Positions 7,391 to 15,195 of a DNA stretch of 43,754 nucleotides are shown one piece after another. Within the stretch, counting starts at the first letter, position 1. Each line of letters begins with the position of its first letter. The translations under genes were made by a program, and so were the position numbers. Under the pieces are notes generated by a model. That model was given only the letters and a program-made list of their open reading frames with translations. It searched no databases and was not told where the DNA came from. Location of the stretch: contig JAFLJO010000140.1 in the NCBI GenBank assembly GCA_022712975.1, positions 1-43,754 of the forward strand, written 5' to 3'. This stretch comes from Desulfocapsa sp. Lineage in GTDB: Bacteria; Desulfobacterota; Desulfobulbia; Desulfobulbales; Desulfocapsaceae.

Positions 7391-8198
7391 AAATAGAACT
7401 TACCATTTCCTGCAAAGCAGCAAGGAGTTCGGGATCATCACTCAAGGGTTCAATGAGTGCTGCCCGGCAGGCCGTATGGATATCTATTCCATCCCGGACC
7501 AGTTGTCCCGTCTGGATGAGCAGCCTTGTGGAGGCACCTTCTGCAAGCCCTGACTCTTTAAGGCTCCGCGTCATCCCAGCAAGTTTTACTAAAGAGTCTG
7601 CAAGCTTTTTATCAACCCCACCTTCCCTGCAGACAATTTCAGCTTCCATTTCAGGGCTGGGATAATCAAAGGAAATGGCAACAAAGCGCTGTCGTGTTGA
7701 AGGTTTAAGATCTTTTAATACACTCTGGTATCCAGGATTGTATGAAACACTGATCATAAATTCGGGAGGAGCCAAAAGGAGTTCACCAAGTTTTTCCATC
7801 GGAAGTTCTCGTCTGTCGTCTGCAAGAGGATGAATAACCACCGTTGTGTCTTTCCTTGCTTCCACAATTTCATCAAGATAACAAATAGCACCGGCACGAA
7901 CAGCTAAGGTTAACGGGCCATCTGTCCATACTGCTTCCCCTGATCTGATCAAAAAACGTCCAACCAGATCACTGGTGGAAAGATCATCATGGCAGGAAAC
8001 TGTGATGAGCGGGCGTTTGAGTTTCCAGGCCAAAAATTGCATGAATCTGGTTTTTCCACAACCGGTTGGGCCTTTTAACAATAACGGTAGGCAATTCTTA
8101 TGGGCAGATATGGCAATCTCGATCTCCCTGCCGGATGCAAGGTAGTATGGCTCTTCAGTAATCAGATGTTCTTCAAGGCGTGTTTTTACTGGTCTCAT
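7386..8198 (-). CDS. NorQ/CbbQ-type MoxR-family AAA+ ATPase
   Basis: A 270-residue single-domain AAA+ ATPase. The Walker A motif GPTGCGKT is at 43-50, Walker B CYLDEI at 106-111, sensor-1 SYNPGY follows, and the Arg-finger region reads PSTRQRF. The HDDLSTSDLVGR stretch after Walker A and the length are typical of the CbbQ/NirQ/NorQ branch of MoxR ATPases. These form hexamers that remodel a client held by the VWA partner, encoded next on the same strand. A GAGGAG lies 11 bases before the ATG. The client is not identifiable from context. The last codons overlap a repeat shared with two other gaps. Confidence 0.88.
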   Translation of the reverse strand: MRPVKTRLEEHLITEEPYYLASGREIEIAISAHKNCLPLLLKGPTGCGKTRFMQFLAWKLKRPLITVSCHDDLSTSDLVGRFLIRSGEAVWTDGPLTLAVRAGAICYLDEIVEARKDTTVVIHPLADDRRELPMEKLGELLLAPPEFMISVSYNPGYQSVLKDLKPSTRQRFVAISFDYPSPEMEAEIVCREGGVDKKLADSLVKLAGMTRSLKESGLAEGASTRLLIQTGQLVRDGIDIHTACRAALIEPLSDDPELLAALQEMVSSIF

Positions 8199-8225
8199 TG
8201 ATACTGTAACTCCTCATGCGGATGC

Positions 8226-8274
8226 TTGGTGAAGGCACTTATGCTGGCTTATTTGCTGTACACTAATGCTACAT
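8226..8274 (+). repeat. Dispersed repeat, copy C
   Basis: The run TTGGTGAAGGCACTTATGCT then GGCTTA matches copy A (TTGGTGAAGGTACCTATACC then GGCTTA) with scattered transitions, and degrades afterwards. It lies just upstream of the AAA+ gene, in a gap that otherwise shows only the metX remnant. Confidence 0.45.
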
Positions 8275-8413
8275 AGTCCACATACAAAATGTACATGAAA
8301 AGTACTTAGTCAAGAATTATTGTTAAGTGTGGGGGCATATTAGGTAGATATTACCTGAGGGGATGTGTTTTGATGTGGTTAAGCAAAAAAAATGGGATTT
8401 TTTGTTGGTGTTC

Positions 8414-8827
8414 TTACTTGATACCGTTGTTTGTTTTTTCGATAAGAAACACCCCATAAGTGGCACGAAGGTTAGAGAAAAGCGAGACAATTTTCCCGTG
8501 CCTGTCTCGATCATGGGTGTTTATCGCACACTCTTTGACAACTATCCTGACACAGGGGGAGTCTGAGGTATAGGAGATAACCAGAAACTTTGAATGAGTA
8601 CCCATAAGATCCTGGAGGCTTTCTGGGGTGTTGGTATTGTCTGCAAGGTCAAAATAATCAGCCGCTTTGGTGATATAGAGGACAGAGTTGGCATCAAAGC
8701 GTTTGGCAAACTTTGACCCCTGATAGCGCAGATAACTTTCAACCTGAAAAATTGCTTCAAAATTAAAAGAAAAATCTTCTCGATCCTGTAATCTACGCCT
8801 GCTGTTGGTCGACCTGTTTTTTATGTA
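8414..8827 (-). pseudogene. Remnant of homoserine O-acetyltransferase (metX)
   Basis: A 137-codon open stretch without a proper start, bounded upstream by a stop at 8828-8830. Its translation contains [20 protein letters not shown], then [20 protein letters not shown] and [14 protein letters not shown], and [10 protein letters not shown]. These match in order the second half of MetX: the RRLQ motif, the VESYLxYQGxxFxxRFDANSYL signature, and the strand carrying the catalytic Asp (xFTSD). The first half, with the nucleophile Ser, is absent. At the end YGVFLIEK replaces the expected YGHDAFLLE, so the catalytic His is lost. This is a decayed methionine-biosynthesis gene. No intact metX is in the window. 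Confidence 0.8.
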
Positions 8828-8911
8828 TTAAAAAGCAATAAATAAGGAGGGCTTAATAGTTCGATTTATCTTTTAGTTAAAGAGTTTTCTAAAGCAATGT
8901 ATGGGGTTTTT

Positions 8912-8958
8912 CTACTATATGTTGTAGATTGTTATTGCAAGGCAACTAAATATGGTAT
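8912..8958 (+). promoter_or_regulatory. Tandem NrdR boxes upstream of nrdJ
   Basis: CTACTATATGTTGTAG (8912-8927) and CAACTAAATATGGTAT (8943-8958) both fit the core of the NrdR box (acaCwAtATaTwGtgt), and their starts are exactly 31 bp apart, the usual three helical turns. NrdR is the ATP/dATP-sensing repressor of ribonucleotide reductase genes. The pair lies about 140 bp before the nrdJ start. The rest of the 8828-9098 gap is AT-rich with no other recognised feature. Confidence 0.72.
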
Positions 8959-9098
8959 ATATCAATCTTTAATAAATTGTTGAGGAATCAGTTGTTTTAT
9001 GTAGTTTCTTTCCTGGCATACCCCATAGCATCTTTTAATTATCAGCGTTTTCAGCCAATACAATTCAAAATTCTTTTTTTTATCCAAACGAGGCACAC

Positions 9099-11279
9099 AT
9101 GACCCCTGATTTGACAAAACAGATATTGACCAAAACTGCAGAAACTGTACTTACAAGGCGTTACTATCTAAAAGACAGTGCCGGAGAGGTTGCAGAAACA
9201 TGGGAAACATTATGTAAAAGGGTGAGCAATGCAGTGGCTCAAGCGGAGAAGAAGAGTAAGAAGTTTGAAGCGTTACGTGAATCCTATTTTCGCATGATGT
9301 ATCATCTGGATTTTCTTCCTAACTCTCCATGTCTTATGAATGCGGGAACTGATATCGGGCAGCTGGCCGCTTGTTTTGTGCTACCCATCGAAGACTCCAT
9401 GGATGGGATTTTCACAGCTATCCGTAATGGCGCACTTGTTCATAAAACGGGAGGAGGTACGGGCTACTCTTTTTCCCGGCTTCGTTCAAAAAATGCATCT
9501 GTCCGTTCAACTCAGGGTGTGGCATCCGGCCCGCTATCCTTTGCTGCTGTTTTTGACGTAGCCACTGAGACCATTAAACAGGGCGGCAAGCGCAGGGGCG
9601 CCAATATGGGAGTTCTGCGTATTGACCATCCTGATATTATGGATTTTATCAGTGCCAAGGAGGATCAGAACAAATTTACTAATTTTAATTTCAGTGTGGC
9701 CATCACCGATGATTTTATGACGGCTGTGGAGGAGAGGACAGAATATGCTCTGATTGAACCTTCCACCGGCGAAGAAGCAGGAACACTAAACGCACATGCT
9801 GTTTTTGAAAAAATTATTGATCTGGCCTGGCATAATGGAGAGCCCGGTGTTCTGTTTATTGATGTTGCTAATCGAGATAATACGACACCACAGCTTGGAG
9901 ATTTTGAAGCGACTAATCCTTGTGGTGAGCAGTGGTTGCTGCCCTATGAAAGCTGTAATCTTGGTTCTTTGAATCTTAGCAATTTTGTAAAGAATGGCAA
10001 GGTTGATTACAAACGAATGGAGCATGTTGTTCAGGTTGCCACTTCCTTTCTTGATAATGTTATTGATTGCAATGTGTTTCCCATTCCTGAAATTGAGGAG
10101 ATGACACTTAAAACCAGAAAGATTGGTATGGGTATCATGGGATTGCATGATATGCTGATTCAGCTTGGATTGCCCTATGGAAGTGAGGAAGGACGCATGC
10201 AGGCAGCAGAGATCATGAATTTTGTCCGGGACAAAGCAGAAGTTTGTTCCATTGAGAGAGCTGAGGAAAAAGGTGCTTTTCCTGCTTATGATGCAGACAT
10301 TAACGAGTATCCTGCACGGCGAAATGCGGCTCTTACTTCAATCCAGCCCACTGGTACTGTGTCCATGATTGCTGATTGTGCCTCAGGGTGTGAACCCTAT
10401 TTTTCCATTGTCATGGTCAAAAATGTTATGGATGGGGATAGGTTAATTCTTGTTAATAAACACTTTGAACAAATAGCCCGTAAAGAAGGATTTTACTCCG
10501 AAGAATTGATGGCAAAGGTGGCAGATTCCGGCACAGTCATTGGGCATGATGAAATTCCTGAGCATTGGCAGGATGTATTCCGTACAGCACAGGATGTAAC
10601 ACCTGAAGACCATATCAGGATGCAGGGCATACTACAGAATAATGGTGTTGATTCTTCCATTTCAAAAACCATTAATTTACCGAACAGTGCAACTCGTGAA
10701 GAGGTGGAATTCTCCTATGTCATGGGGTACAAACTGGGGTGCAAGGGGCTTACCGTTTACCGGGATGGTTCCAGGGATCAGCAGGTTTTAAACAACACAG
10801 GCACCAAAGACAGTGCAGCTACTGAGCAGCAGACAGCCTTGGTGTCAGGTGATGGTATAAAGAAATTACTTCCTGATACCTTGAGTGCCAAGCGTTACCG
10901 GGTAAAAGATCAGGATCAAAAATCTGTCTATATTATCGTCTGTTTTGATGAGAATGAACAGCCTATGGAGGTTTTTGCAAAATTTCCTTTTGATAACCGT
11001 GTTGACCTTAAAGATAAATCAACCATGTGGACCACTACCTGTCGGCTGGTTTCTTTAGCGCTGCGTTTTAACATCCCTGCGTCTGAAATTATTAAGCAGC
11101 TGGATCGCTCAAGTGGACATATGCTTGACCTTCCTGCTCAGTTGAGTAAATTGTTCAAATCTTTTATGGCAGGAACTCAGCATGGCTTTGCCTCAATTTG
11201 CCCGGAGTGTTCGGGCACTCTTGTTTTTGAAGAAGGATGTGAGACCTGTCATGAGTGCGGATATAGTAAATGTAGCTAA
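9099..11279 (+). CDS. nrdJ: Adenosylcobalamin-dependent ribonucleotide reductase (class II)
   Basis: This enzyme reduces ribonucleotides to deoxyribonucleotides with a thiyl radical generated by B12, independent of oxygen. The 726-residue protein has the catalytic core: ACFVLPIEDS (redox Cys92), NPCGEQ (radical Cys275 and Glu277) and ESCNLGSLNLS. A TSCPD domain follows at about 590-690 (TTTCRLVSLALRFN), and the tail CPECSGTLVFEEG...CHECGYSKCS supplies zinc-ribbon and shuttle cysteines. The length is usual for bacterial NrdJ without an intein. It starts at an ATG behind GAGG. Two NrdR boxes upstream imply repression by NrdR. It appears monocistronic, ending at a long palindrome. No class I or III subunits are in the window. 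Confidence 0.96.
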   Translation: MTPDLTKQILTKTAETVLTRRYYLKDSAGEVAETWETLCKRVSNAVAQAEKKSKKFEALRESYFRMMYHLDFLPNSPCLMNAGTDIGQLAACFVLPIEDSMDGIFTAIRNGALVHKTGGGTGYSFSRLRSKNASVRSTQGVASGPLSFAAVFDVATETIKQGGKRRGANMGVLRIDHPDIMDFISAKEDQNKFTNFNFSVAITDDFMTAVEERTEYALIEPSTGEEAGTLNAHAVFEKIIDLAWHNGEPGVLFIDVANRDNTTPQLGDFEATNPCGEQWLLPYESCNLGSLNLSNFVKNGKVDYKRMEHVVQVATSFLDNVIDCNVFPIPEIEEMTLKTRKIGMGIMGLHDMLIQLGLPYGSEEGRMQAAEIMNFVRDKAEVCSIERAEEKGAFPAYDADINEYPARRNAALTSIQPTGTVSMIADCASGCEPYFSIVMVKNVMDGDRLILVNKHFEQIARKEGFYSEELMAKVADSGTVIGHDEIPEHWQDVFRTAQDVTPEDHIRMQGILQNNGVDSSISKTINLPNSATREEVEFSYVMGYKLGCKGLTVYRDGSRDQQVLNNTGTKDSAATEQQTALVSGDGIKKLLPDTLSAKRYRVKDQDQKSVYIIVCFDENEQPMEVFAKFPFDNRVDLKDKSTMWTTTCRLVSLALRFNIPASEIIKQLDRSSGHMLDLPAQLSKLFKSFMAGTQHGFASICPECSGTLVFEEGCETCHECGYSKCS

Positions 11280-11280
11280 G

Positions 11281-11435
11281 GAACGTACACTAAATAACTT
11301 GAACATCTTACTTGCCCTTTGTTCCGCCACCTGTACCTGAAAAAACGTTACATACTGGTAGTATGCAAAGTTTTCCCAGGTACAGGTGACGAAAAAATTG
11401 CGGCGTAATATGTTCAAGTTATTTAGCTCCCGTTC
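11281..11435. repeat. Long nested palindrome between nrdJ and the SEC-C gene
   Basis: The arms are arranged symmetrically around about 11358: an outer 17-bp perfect pair (CTAAATAACTTGAACAT at 11290-11306 with its complement at 11410-11426), a middle 12-bp pair (CACCTGTACCTG at 11328-11339 and 11377-11388), and an inner CATACT/AGTATG. Short GAACG/CGTTC ends lie outside. The whole unit can fold as one long hairpin. It could terminate nrdJ transcription, but there is no T-run and its left end recurs at 4972-4989, which favours a mobile, MITE-like origin. Confidence 0.75.
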
Positions 11436-11463
11436 TTAATCAATATAAGGGACGATATATATA

Positions 11464-11979
11464 ATGGGAAAGATAGGAAGAAATGAACAATGCCTCTGCG
11501 GCAGTGGGAAAAAGTTTAAATATTGTTGCCTGCCTAAAAAACAGGCAGGAATGGTTCAGAAAAATCCTGAAGCCGCATTGAAAATTTCATTGACAAATGA
11601 GCTTAATGCCATTGTTCAGGTTGCAGTTGAGAAGAGGCAGCAGATTAAAGAGCTTGGTGTCTTTATTCTTTTGGCCACCGTCGAAGGGGATGCCTGGTTA
11701 CTTGAAATATCAGATTCCGATGCGGTGCAGCTGGCTCGTGCTGGTGAAATACTTGAGCTCCCTATTGATGAAAAATCAAAAACTATTGAGATTAACTGGA
11801 GTCACACCTATGATCTCAGCCACAAAGCGTTTGAACTCACTGCCTATAGTGATAAATCTAAAACTGTGATGGTGGGCTATCCGGTTAAAGAACTCAGTGC
11901 TGCTATCAAGCGGATAAAAAAGAAATATCCAAGTGAAATTCTGAATCAGGTTCATGTGGCTCCGGAAGAGCACAGGTAG
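11464..11979 (+). CDS. SEC-C motif protein of unknown function
   Basis: A 171-residue protein beginning with a SEC-C zinc motif: GRNEQCLCGSGKKFKYCCLP, with Cys10, Cys12, Cys21 and Cys22. This short module, known from the SecA C-terminus, binds zinc and mediates protein contacts. The remaining 140 residues (ELGVFILLATVEGDAWLLEI onward) form an alpha/beta domain not recognised; no catalytic motif or signal peptide is visible. It follows the palindromic element after nrdJ and is separated by only 6 bp from the VanZ gene, so the two are probably co-transcribed. The function cannot be inferred beyond metal binding by the N-terminus. Confidence 0.8.
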   Translation: MGKIGRNEQCLCGSGKKFKYCCLPKKQAGMVQKNPEAALKISLTNELNAIVQVAVEKRQQIKELGVFILLATVEGDAWLLEISDSDAVQLARAGEILELPIDEKSKTIEINWSHTYDLSHKAFELTAYSDKSKTVMVGYPVKELSAAIKRIKKKYPSEILNQVHVAPEEHR

Positions 11980-11985
11980 ATTATC

Positions 11986-12423
11986 TTGTCTTTTGTGACA
12001 TTAGCAATTCGGGTAGTTCCTATGATTGTTGTCATGGGGACTATTTTTTTTCTTTCCCACCAAAGTGGAGATAATCTCGATCTTCCTTCCTTTTTTTTGG
12101 CAGATTTTCCTGGGGCAGATAAGCTTGCCCATATGATAGCCTACGGAGGGCTGGCTCTTACAGTCCTCTGGTTTTTTGGGGAAAAAGGATTAGAGAATCC
12201 AGGGCGTACCACATTCCTGACAGTTCTGTTTTGCCTGTTATATGGAATAAGTGATGAATACCATCAATCCTTTATTGACTTCCGTACAGTGAGTATTTTT
12301 GATGTGCTTGCAAATACGGTTGGTGCTTTTTGTTGCAGCTTACTCTGGGTAATGAGTCCGGTGCTGCAACAAAAAATGATTGCCTGTCAGATAAACCTGA
12401 TGAAGTGTATACAATTTAAATAA
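11986..12423 (+). CDS. VanZ-like membrane protein
   Basis: A 145-residue protein with four hydrophobic segments and the VanZ family signature: GADKLAHMIAYGGLA, then YGISDEYHQSFIDFRTVSIF and DVLANTVGAF. VanZ-like proteins are small inner-membrane proteins; the founding member gives slight teicoplanin resistance, but the general function is unknown. The start is taken as TTG at 11986, 6 bp after the SEC-C gene; an ATG at 12022 would remove most of the first helix. The 3' end overlaps the convergent yqeY gene by 8 bp. Confidence 0.85.
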   Translation: MSFVTLAIRVVPMIVVMGTIFFLSHQSGDNLDLPSFFLADFPGADKLAHMIAYGGLALTVLWFFGEKGLENPGRTTFLTVLFCLLYGISDEYHQSFIDFRTVSIFDVLANTVGAFCCSLLWVMSPVLQQKMIACQINLMKCIQFK

Positions 12424-12829
12424 GGGCTTCTTTTACCATCTGTGACGCAATCCCCATATCCATGTCGTCACCATACTCTTTCTTCAGACTTCCCATGATC
12501 TTTCCCATAAGTTTTGGGTTTTTCTCCGGTAACTCTGCAACGAGAGCGTCAACGATAGCTTTCGTTTCTTCAGCACTTTTAGTAATCGGCATGAAAACCT
12601 GCAAAATTTCCACAGTATTGCCTACGTCAATTCCGGCATCAATGGACTGATGAGCCATTTTGAGTTCTCTTTTAGCAGCAGCCAACAGGTCTTTTTCGTT
12701 GGCTTCACGGTTTCCGTCAGCCTTGGCCAGTTTCTGAGTGGCATCAAGGAGCATGGCCAGAATTATGGATTTCTCCGGGTCTGTCTTTTTAGACAGCATC
12801 ATGTTTTTTCGTAATTCTTTTATGTTCAT
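12416..12829 (-). CDS. GatB/YqeY domain protein
   Basis: A 137-residue stand-alone YqeY protein resembling the C-terminal tRNA-binding tail of GatB/GatE. The N-terminus MNIKELRKNMMLSKK and the end PKLMGKIMGSLKKEYGDDMD are close to the family pattern, which includes a MGxxMxxL motif. Its role outside amidotransferases is not established. The start at 12829 is chosen because AGAG precedes it; extension to 12874 would overlap hemB and add non-family residues. It lies 10 bp downstream of hemB and is probably co-transcribed. Confidence 0.88.
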   Translation of the reverse strand: MNIKELRKNMMLSKKTDPEKSIILAMLLDATQKLAKADGNREANEKDLLAAAKRELKMAHQSIDAGIDVGNTVEILQVFMPITKSAEETKAIVDALVAELPEKNPKLMGKIMGSLKKEYGDDMDMGIASQMVKEALI

Positions 12830-12839
12830 TTTCATCTCT

Positions 12840-13814
12840 TTATTTCTGTAAAAGTCTTGCCATGTCTTTAGCAAAATAAGTTAAAATTATATCAGCACCA
12901 GCACGTTTAATGGAAAGGAGTGTTTCTGCCATAACTTTATCACCATCAATCCAGCCTTTTTCCGCAGCCGCTTTGATCATAGCATATTCACCACTCACAT
13001 GAAACGCAGCAATGGGCAGATCAAATTCATCTTTTAAGCGACTGATAATATCAAGATAGGCAACAGCAGGTTTAACCATAAGGATATCTGCACCTTCATC
13101 CACATCGAGTGTGGCTTCACGCAGTGCTTCTCTGGCGTTTGCAGGATCCATCTGGTAACTCCTTCGATCACCAAACTGTGGAGTACAATCTGCGGCATCG
13201 CGGAAAGGCCCGTAAAAGGCTGAGGCATATTTTACAGCATAGGACATGATGGGGATCATATCAAAGTTGTGCTCATCAAGGCTTGCCCGAATTTCAGAAA
13301 CTCTTCCATCCATCATATCAGAAGGGGCGACCATATCCGCTCCTGCCTGCGCATGTGAAAGGGCAGTTTTTGCCAGGATCTCAAGGGTTGCGTCGTTATC
13401 TACTATGTCCCCGATTAAACAGCCACAGTGGCCGTGGTCTGTATATTCACAGAGACAAACATCGGTGATGATATTGAGATCAGGAGCCTTGTTTTTGAGT
13501 TCCCTGATTCCACGTTGAATGATACCATCTTTGGCGTGTGCGCCGCTTCCCATGGCATCTTTCTTTTCAGGGAGACCAAAGAGAATCATGGAATTTACAC
13601 CGAGTTCCATACATTCCTGTGCTTCTTTTTTCAGTTGGTCAACGCTCAACCTGTAGACACCTGGCATGGAGGAGATTGCTTCCCGCTTGTTTTTCCCGGG
13701 GGCTATAAAAACCGGATAAACAAATTGTGCAGGGGAGAGCTGTGTTTCTCGAATCAAGGCTCGCATTGATTCATTTTTTCGAAGACGACGTGGACGATAT
13801 TCCGGGAAGACCAT
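12840..13814 (-). CDS. hemB: Delta-aminolevulinic acid dehydratase (porphobilinogen synthase)
   Basis: Condenses two 5-aminolevulinate molecules to porphobilinogen, the second committed step of tetrapyrrole synthesis. This feeds haem and also the corrinoid cofactor needed by NrdJ. The 324-residue protein has the zinc triad [14 protein letters not shown] (Cys120, Cys122, Cys130) and the two Schiff-base lysines, Lys195 ([14 protein letters not shown]) and Lys248 (ADILMVKPA). The SVSGE-like region is present as FHVSGEYAM. The length is normal. It sits 10 bp downstream of the sigma-54 regulator gene and may be read through from it. Confidence 0.97.
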   Translation of the reverse strand: MVFPEYRPRRLRKNESMRALIRETQLSPAQFVYPVFIAPGKNKREAISSMPGVYRLSVDQLKKEAQECMELGVNSMILFGLPEKKDAMGSGAHAKDGIIQRGIRELKNKAPDLNIITDVCLCEYTDHGHCGCLIGDIVDNDATLEILAKTALSHAQAGADMVAPSDMMDGRVSEIRASLDEHNFDMIPIMSYAVKYASAFYGPFRDAADCTPQFGDRRSYQMDPANAREALREATLDVDEGADILMVKPAVAYLDIISRLKDEFDLPIAAFHVSGEYAMIKAAAEKGWIDGDKVMAETLLSIKRAGADIILTYFAKDMARLLQK

Positions 13815-13824
13815 TTGCTTGTTC

Positions 13825-15195
13825 CTAACTCGATATTTCGAGTGATTTTAGTTTTTTATGTAAATGGCTCCGCTCCATCCCCACCTGCTCGGCGGTTTGG
13901 GAGATGTTACCATTGTTCTTATTTAGTTTTTGTTGCAGGTATTCTTTTTCAAAGTATTTTTTTGCATCCTTGAAGGTTGTTGCCTCGTATGGACGCATGG
14001 CGTCAGGGTGCTCAGTAATGGTGTTGGTACTTGTGCTTGGGATTAGAAAAATACTGATATCTTCTTCACTTATGGTGTCAGATGGGCACATAATAGCCAT
14101 TCGCTCAACAAAGTTTCTCAGCTCCCTCACATTTCCAGGCCAGGAATGGCGTTTCATACGGCGCAGTGCATTATCTGAAAACTTTTTTTTACCAAGGCCA
14201 CGGCTTGCAAGGCTTTTCATAAGATCGTTCACAAGCAGTTCAATATCATCTACCCGTGTGCATAGATTAGGAACAGTAATGGGGACAACATTGAGACGCC
14301 AGAAAAGATCAGCACGAAAGTTTCCCCGTTCAATTTCTTCTTCAAGATTTTTATTCGTTGCCGCAAGTACCCGGACATTCACAGATATTGTTTTGTGACC
14401 GCCAACACGTTCAAATTTTTGTTCCTGAAGAATTCGCAGGATTTTTGCCTGAGTTTTCAAGCTCATATCACCGATTTCATCAAGAAACAGGATACCTCCA
14501 TCAGCCTGATCAAATTTACCGCGCTTTGAACTATGTGCTCCGGTAAATGAGCCCTTTTCGTGGCCAAAAAGTTCTGACTCAATAAGTTCTTCCGGGATTG
14601 CAGCGCAGTTCACCTCAATCATGGGACGATCTGCCACCAGGGAATGACGGTGAATGGATTGTGCAACAAGTTCCTTGCCTGTTCCGTGCTCACCCCGGAT
14701 TAAAACCCATGCATCGGTGGGAGCAACTCGATTTATTTGTGCCTTCAAGTCCTTGATTACATCAGACTCCCCGGTGATTGTTACAATCTTACTGGTTTTG
14801 TCACGCAGGATTTTGTTTTCTTTTTCCAGTTCTGCAAAGCGGAGTCCATTGGTGATGGCAAGAATGATTTTGTCATAGGAAAGGGGCTTCTCAACAAAAT
14901 CAAAGGCTCCTTTGCGAGTGGCCTGGACAGCAGTTTCAATGGTACCATGACCTGAAATCATGATAACAGGCAGTGAGTAGACTTCCTTAATCTTCTCAAG
15001 TGCAGTGAGGCCATCCATGTTATCACCCAGCCAGATATCAAGCAGGATCAGATCAACATTTTTTTCCTCAAGAATCGTGATTCCAACTTCTGCTGATTCG
15101 GCGCAAAGTGGAGAGAATCCTTCATCTTCAAGAATCCCGGAAAGGGTTTCCCGAATGGATGCTTCGTCATCTATGATAAGAATTTTTTTTGTCAT
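13825..15195 (-). CDS. Sigma-54-dependent response regulator (NtrX-like)
   Basis: A 456-residue NtrC-family regulator. The receiver domain (1-120) has Asp9/Asp10 and phosphoacceptor Asp53 ([10 protein letters not shown]). A sigma-54 AAA+ domain follows at about 140-375, with Walker A GEHGTGKE (168-175), the sigma-54 contact loop as GSFTGA (215-220, Ser for the usual Ala), Walker B GGILFLDE and NVRVLAATN. The C-terminal Fis-type helix-turn-helix (about 410-456) reads [20 protein letters not shown]. Its start overlaps the kinase stop in ATGA, so the kinase is the obvious partner. The pairing resembles NtrY/NtrX of alphaproteobacteria; actual targets are unknown. The GSFTGA variant is known among NtrX-like proteins. 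Confidence 0.93.
   Translation of the reverse strand: MTKKILIIDDEASIRETLSGILEDEGFSPLCAESAEVGITILEEKNVDLILLDIWLGDNMDGLTALEKIKEVYSLPVIMISGHGTIETAVQATRKGAFDFVEKPLSYDKIILAITNGLRFAELEKENKILRDKTSKIVTITGESDVIKDLKAQINRVAPTDAWVLIRGEHGTGKELVAQSIHRHSLVADRPMIEVNCAAIPEELIESELFGHEKGSFTGAHSSKRGKFDQADGGILFLDEIGDMSLKTQAKILRILQEQKFERVGGHKTISVNVRVLAATNKNLEEEIERGNFRADLFWRLNVVPITVPNLCTRVDDIELLVNDLMKSLASRGLGKKKFSDNALRRMKRHSWPGNVRELRNFVERMAIMCPSDTISEEDISIFLIPSTSTNTITEHPDAMRPYEATTFKDAKKYFEKEYLQQKLNKNNGNISQTAEQVGMERSHLHKKLKSLEISS

Noticed and set aside
9014..9031. Possible sigma-54 promoter CTGGCATACCCCATAGCA upstream of nrdJ
   Set aside because: The GG to GC spacing is one base too long and the -12 element is poor.
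14530..14560. GSFTGA instead of GAFTGA in the sigma-54 activator
   Set aside because: The Ser variant is known among NtrX-like regulators and the remaining AAA+ motifs are intact, so it is noted but not treated as unusual.
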